Below, piece by piece: positions 33,301 through 34,682 of a stretch of 34,682 nucleotides of DNA. Source of the stretch: Lachnospiraceae bacterium (GTDB taxonomy: Bacteria; Bacillota; Clostridia; Lachnospirales; Lachnospiraceae); assembly GCA_024682835.1 (NCBI GenBank), contig JAIKYU010000053.1, positions 1 through 34,682 of the forward strand. The letters are read 5' to 3'. Position numbers and translations under genes: made by a program. How positions within the stretch are numbered: position 1 is the first letter of the stretch; each line of letters begins with the position of its first letter. The notes beneath the pieces are model-generated. The model did not search any database and was not told where the DNA came from. It saw only the letters and a program-made list of their open reading frames with translations.

Positions 33301-34682
33301 TACACGGATCCGAAACGGAAGACTGAAGTGCAGCAGCTTCTCTCCATTGTCGATGAGGAGAGTCTCGAGACGAACCGCTCGAAGATGCTCATGTCGAAGC
33401 CGCTGAATGACCGTGGCTACGCAGTGGAGACCATCACGGCAGAGAACTATGTGGACAGTCTGGGACCGGACTTCGACAAATATATGGATCTCGTGACCCG
33501 CGGGGAGGAGATGCTCACGGATGCCGCGCGGATCGCCGGGGCAGGCTTTAATCCCGTGGAATTCATGGAGAACCGCCAGAAGGCGCTGTCCATGATGCTG
33601 ATAAGACGCGTCGCGGACAGGAACAAGGACGGCTTCAGCATCCTGGAGGACGAGATCGTCAATACGGCGGAATACTACGAGTCCATCAGACTGGCACACC
33701 CGGAGCTTCCCATTCCGGCTCTCACCGCGGAGCAGAAGAAGCTCTTTGACACCAGAGGAAAACAGTTCAAACAGCAGCTGAAACGCGCCGAGAACGCCCT
33801 TTCGCGAGATCAGAAGCGGCAGATCGCGAACCGCGCCGCCCAATTGAGAGAGCAGCTGGCCGGTATGAGAAGGGCCGCCGATCACAGGGGACGCGTGACG
33901 GCCGAGCTTGAAAAGCGGAACATCCATTTATGGGAACCCGTGGAGGCTATGCAGGCTGCTCCGGCCGGGAACCGGATTTCGAATGAGGAAGCCGCGGCAC
34001 GTCTGAACAGACAGCAGGATGCGGCCAGACAGAGGCAGGAAGCCAGAGCACAGGAGGAGAGAAACCGCCTGCTGGCTGAAGAAGCCAGAAACGCCCGCGA
34101 GGCGAGCTTTAAGGAGAAGCTTGCGCTTCCGCTCACTGGGCGTCTGGATGATGTTTTCCGGGAGTATTTCTGGAGCCAGTATACCAGAAATGAGATGTTG
34201 AAGCAGGGGCTGGATAAGAGCCAGCCGGAAAGCTTTTTTGAGGCGGCGCTCAATGCGAACGACGCACAGCGCCGCATGAAAGAGCTTCTCCATGCGGTGA
34301 CGGAGAATCTCACGACGGAGCGTTTTGCAGGCATCCTGACGGAAACGCTTGGTCCGGAGAAGGCCGGGCAACTCCTCACGGGATTCCACGGCCTGGTTCC
34401 GCAGAGACATATGCTGCAGAATCTGCCGGCGGAGGATCGGATGGCCGTCTTTGCCGCGCTGGCGGGGAGCCTTCCGGCGGAAAGGCAGAGTGAGCTTCTT
34501 TTCGCGGATGACAGTTACCAGACCATCCGGGGGATGGACACCACATCGCCTGTCACCATTGACAGCTATGGACCCGAAAAAACGCTCTTTGAGAGGCAGG
34601 TCGATCATCCGGCGACGGAACGGGTGAATGATATCCTCAGGCAGGCGGGTCTTGACTGGAAAGGCATGACGGACGGCAAGGG
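27337..34682 (+). CDS. giant modular protein 2, paralogue of giant 1 (5' part, continues past the window)
   Basis: The frame from ATG 27337 stays open for 2448 codons to the window edge, so the stop is not seen. The start is set by AGGAAGGAAGG (27319-27329), eight nt upstream, and lies 46 nt after the stop of giant 1; no terminator is visible between them, so they are probably cotranscribed. The protein lacks a signal peptide and membrane segments. It is collinear with the second half of giant 1. Landmarks (giant 2 residue / giant 1 residue): GAPTD 355/1772, DRFRI 487/1898, GYPTG 791/2174, GWPxED 916/2299, WSF(R/S)HILQD 1447/2778, NVPxE 1850/3151, KALSM 2082/3383, VFA(A/T)LAG 2371/3663. Module order is B-A-C-D. 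Glu/Arg-rich coiled-coil-like stretches lie between modules (for instance around 1200-1440 and 2220-2260). The function is unknown. Confidence 0.85.
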   Translation, partial: MPNQVRNDIREEQIHPENPADLFTEDEGFYTTDARTDEEIAREEENRLARRRNMPIVPGFFDDEKTLARVERINEEVLLPGMLKVGAGSRLMDDMRLYYLGKGECSYTTTEPVTDEEGKPVWREDGQQATREVVRTIPVTNFAEAMDLNNLPMEARGQIVDHFLTDLENHPIASGVDEATAEANAHYLARIHKTALERNYRSPWPEIDVDQPGAVEELANGQTPLGALGDFAVNFSQNSEVLVNSNPRFEKKRPNRVRIAYLDELGGIEEYARLKERQDLAQGLHSLSSIVTSPQGFGLTLRQKALAKYYIGYYNGIMHQVNQLGNETYREGLGLEAQSLAGYLFTPGAELSDAGAPTDEQLQAYLDGRTGSPFSEAYINETRKTIREARVVNSRSEIDHYTRLLNDEIDTSIIYNLPYVQMPHKVPDDQGQMKDAPQQLPDPYALTPEEKHETDRVFDRTLGNLTGTRPYGMQAYYALLRKERVIDRFRIGGQKASDYLAAHGFPQLAQDLGQKDAETGQKAAILTALADPNLEVTFVPLVMGNNNLPVDAEPIRLAPPARLILPSRRETAAIPAELPDDEAAKYYAAMDSYSVNMSAVLACDPGRNVIELQTDDHLKETLRSDDTHKDGKRQDLVPRTLMEKLFYNPGADDGNPPFENLGFMKNYMGSGKSDEANPYALLVGTQKNGSLNNEGKQNLSSLKSFIHTMRDWTDRVADSYEKKSPLLAEYIRLYTDELLTVEDGSTWFDNVHDTTYMVVRNQLGGLGAPREPRINASSPQFVDDMLKAVTGYPTGEPGFPLPQAITAARRQVLMAAECKRAAREGTLTRRQERQSRRMLLSELDTLEKHLRTIDRVAEKSRIPGTPEEALRRDLQDDSAHRQYMDNDPYDSSSFYPRGTKRAWFDMEGKRALLANGWPLEDLNLLGNLFWRRQYLKDEVEKDRSENPSPETLSRKRAIKVLDQILGELERTPVRNAADRRRLLQMIDGYGDHFYNSEIISTEPNIKNQLRKEIRAAIERQPSELEFLSEEELAQAREAYRRYQERKSGPDPDAPTVNGPRTEVERAFLNAHRLGLLYTMQGRLAGDRAFARDQVHGETLAQLDSFLAQVERFYANTDLLKEDQQAARDAAFAKLVQDSATLSAQIGRSIDQLTNNGRKERFSKEETRQLESLRNMQDQVRHMRSLHAAQIDFEIRRREDLARYQQEEQRKREEKRQLQEDVARIKLVDNEDGTFYADRDYLVSQLSDEAIGYLTEAYPNGLPDMFLVQNFDGHLMPEEVHRRMTEDRERIVAKLREEKQQRREAVIAERAQRREELTAQDFTDAADDLFAMEDSRLEDERRAETEQLQKELRAIGREEEAARAELRQRIEAIAADDSYDWDMRRARIEEEEDRFEMQRAADGTGWGPRRAQIEERLRQLDAQAADRQFAATRRQQEALDTGDERYTWSFRHILQDVCDRKNAAEQALAEAKNNPDSTVHDITEKGIRAFEESERYKMMMNLVGASFETEKLRAALEKRWPDWFAQTLTPALAGMTDPRMRHSQMINSMRNTLPAEEVHAFLDEQIATLRVDLKEDLRRRLLTLQTKAELAYEDQVVHPLHERVEELKRQGLFDSAGHLLNRKGVPYHPDSIRDGLLVDERGIPYPPDSEEQKEYQHQKALAEALDYADQVVTSSDSKVRAAYQKHHNIHEEAYEAKRRRDFDELIAGMQQNYRNMLNALLTDGQAFVSNVVEPWEVDFRDYMINSGYEITPEHNDKITQLLTYMEEMNLPMSDDLPGGTGEDRAFSNLAAAQDALTQAVQGGDAEKILAAKQNLEQARKDIEKLYAYVKNEANFPAESVPGNTDATRQSNVPLEYSRDTFASSKLNGIYTLYSALKWAGISIREFHDDPNDAIKRLYEKSMEAVDPEEQFGNKRVGEILGGFAAETGEDRSKRIAQTKTIQEVVRRGVEAIVTMGNAEEARKMNLLTATLHEQYNANVLDHRLKHTNPYTDPKRKTEVQQLLSIVDEESLETNRSKMLMSKPLNDRGYAVETITAENYVDSLGPDFDKYMDLVTRGEEMLTDAARIAGAGFNPVEFMENRQKALSMMLIRRVADRNKDGFSILEDEIVNTAEYYESIRLAHPELPIPALTAEQKKLFDTRGKQFKQQLKRAENALSRDQKRQIANRAAQLREQLAGMRRAADHRGRVTAELEKRNIHLWEPVEAMQAAPAGNRISNEEAAARLNRQQDAARQRQEARAQEERNRLLAEEARNAREASFKEKLALPLTGRLDDVFREYFWSQYTRNEMLKQGLDKSQPESFFEAALNANDAQRRMKELLHAVTENLTTERFAGILTETLGPEKAGQLLTGFHGLVPQRHMLQNLPAEDRMAVFAALAGSLPAERQSELLFADDSYQTIRGMDTTSPVTIDSYGPEKTLFERQVDHPATERVNDILRQAGLDWKGMTDGK

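Noticed and set aside
32191..33927. Open frame of 578 codons on the minus strand inside giant gene 2
   Set aside because: It is antisense to module C of giant 2, which is conserved with giant 1; the antisense translation shows no domain features.

Overview
The window (about 34.7 kb, moderately GC-rich) looks like the chromosome of a clostridial Firmicute, most likely a Lachnospiraceae-type gut or rumen bacterium. This rests on strong AGGAGG-type ribosome binding sites, TTG starts, and family content: a VTC-domain/DUF4956/CotH cluster, a DUF6290-type antitoxin, a DUF3990 protein with an XRE partner, and a HipA-like kinase. No species call is possible from the sequence alone. No rRNA, tRNA, CRISPR array or insertion sequence was seen.

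Region 1 (1-5.0 kb, + strand) carries a GAF-ABC ATPase fusion at the left edge, then a tightly packed cluster: VTC-domain polyphosphate polymerase-like protein, DUF4956 membrane protein and a membrane-anchored CotH-family kinase. Region 2 (5.0-6.1 kb) is an orphan RelB/DUF6290-like antitoxin with a perfect palindromic operator. A ten-codon stub overlaps its stop codon and looks like the start of a deleted RelE toxin. An SDR oxidoreductase follows.

Region 3 (6.1-9.7 kb, - strand) holds a secreted subtilisin-like protease with Ig-like repeats and a small downstream gene whose 5' end looks broken by an in-frame stop. Region 4 (9.8-13.3 kb) is AT-richer and consists of two divergent toxin-antitoxin-like operons. 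Leftward is a DUF3990 (ADP-ribosyltransferase-like) gene overlapping an XRE-type partner. Rightward is a HipA-like kinase that lacks the HipA N-terminal subdomain, overlapping a gene that appears to fuse that missing subdomain (HipS-like) to DUF2442 and a helix-turn-helix. The divergent promoter region holds a 74-bp imperfect palindrome over the leftward promoter and three copies of a TTTGACGCGCGTCAAA palindrome around the rightward promoter.

Region 5 (13.4 kb to the right edge, more than 21 kb) is filled by two consecutive giant genes. The first encodes 4593 residues; the second is still open after 2448 codons at the window edge. Both are hydrophilic, Glu/Arg/Gln-rich, partly coiled-coil, without signal peptide or membrane segment, and match no family I recognise. 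They are collinear paralogues built from recurring modules, which I call A (GWPxED), B (GAPT...DRF), C (NVPWE...KALSM) and D (VFAxLAG). Giant 1 reads A-B-A-B-A-C-D-C; the visible part of giant 2 reads B-A-C-D. This pair, and the HipS-HTH re-partitioned kinase module, are the best candidates for undescribed biology here.
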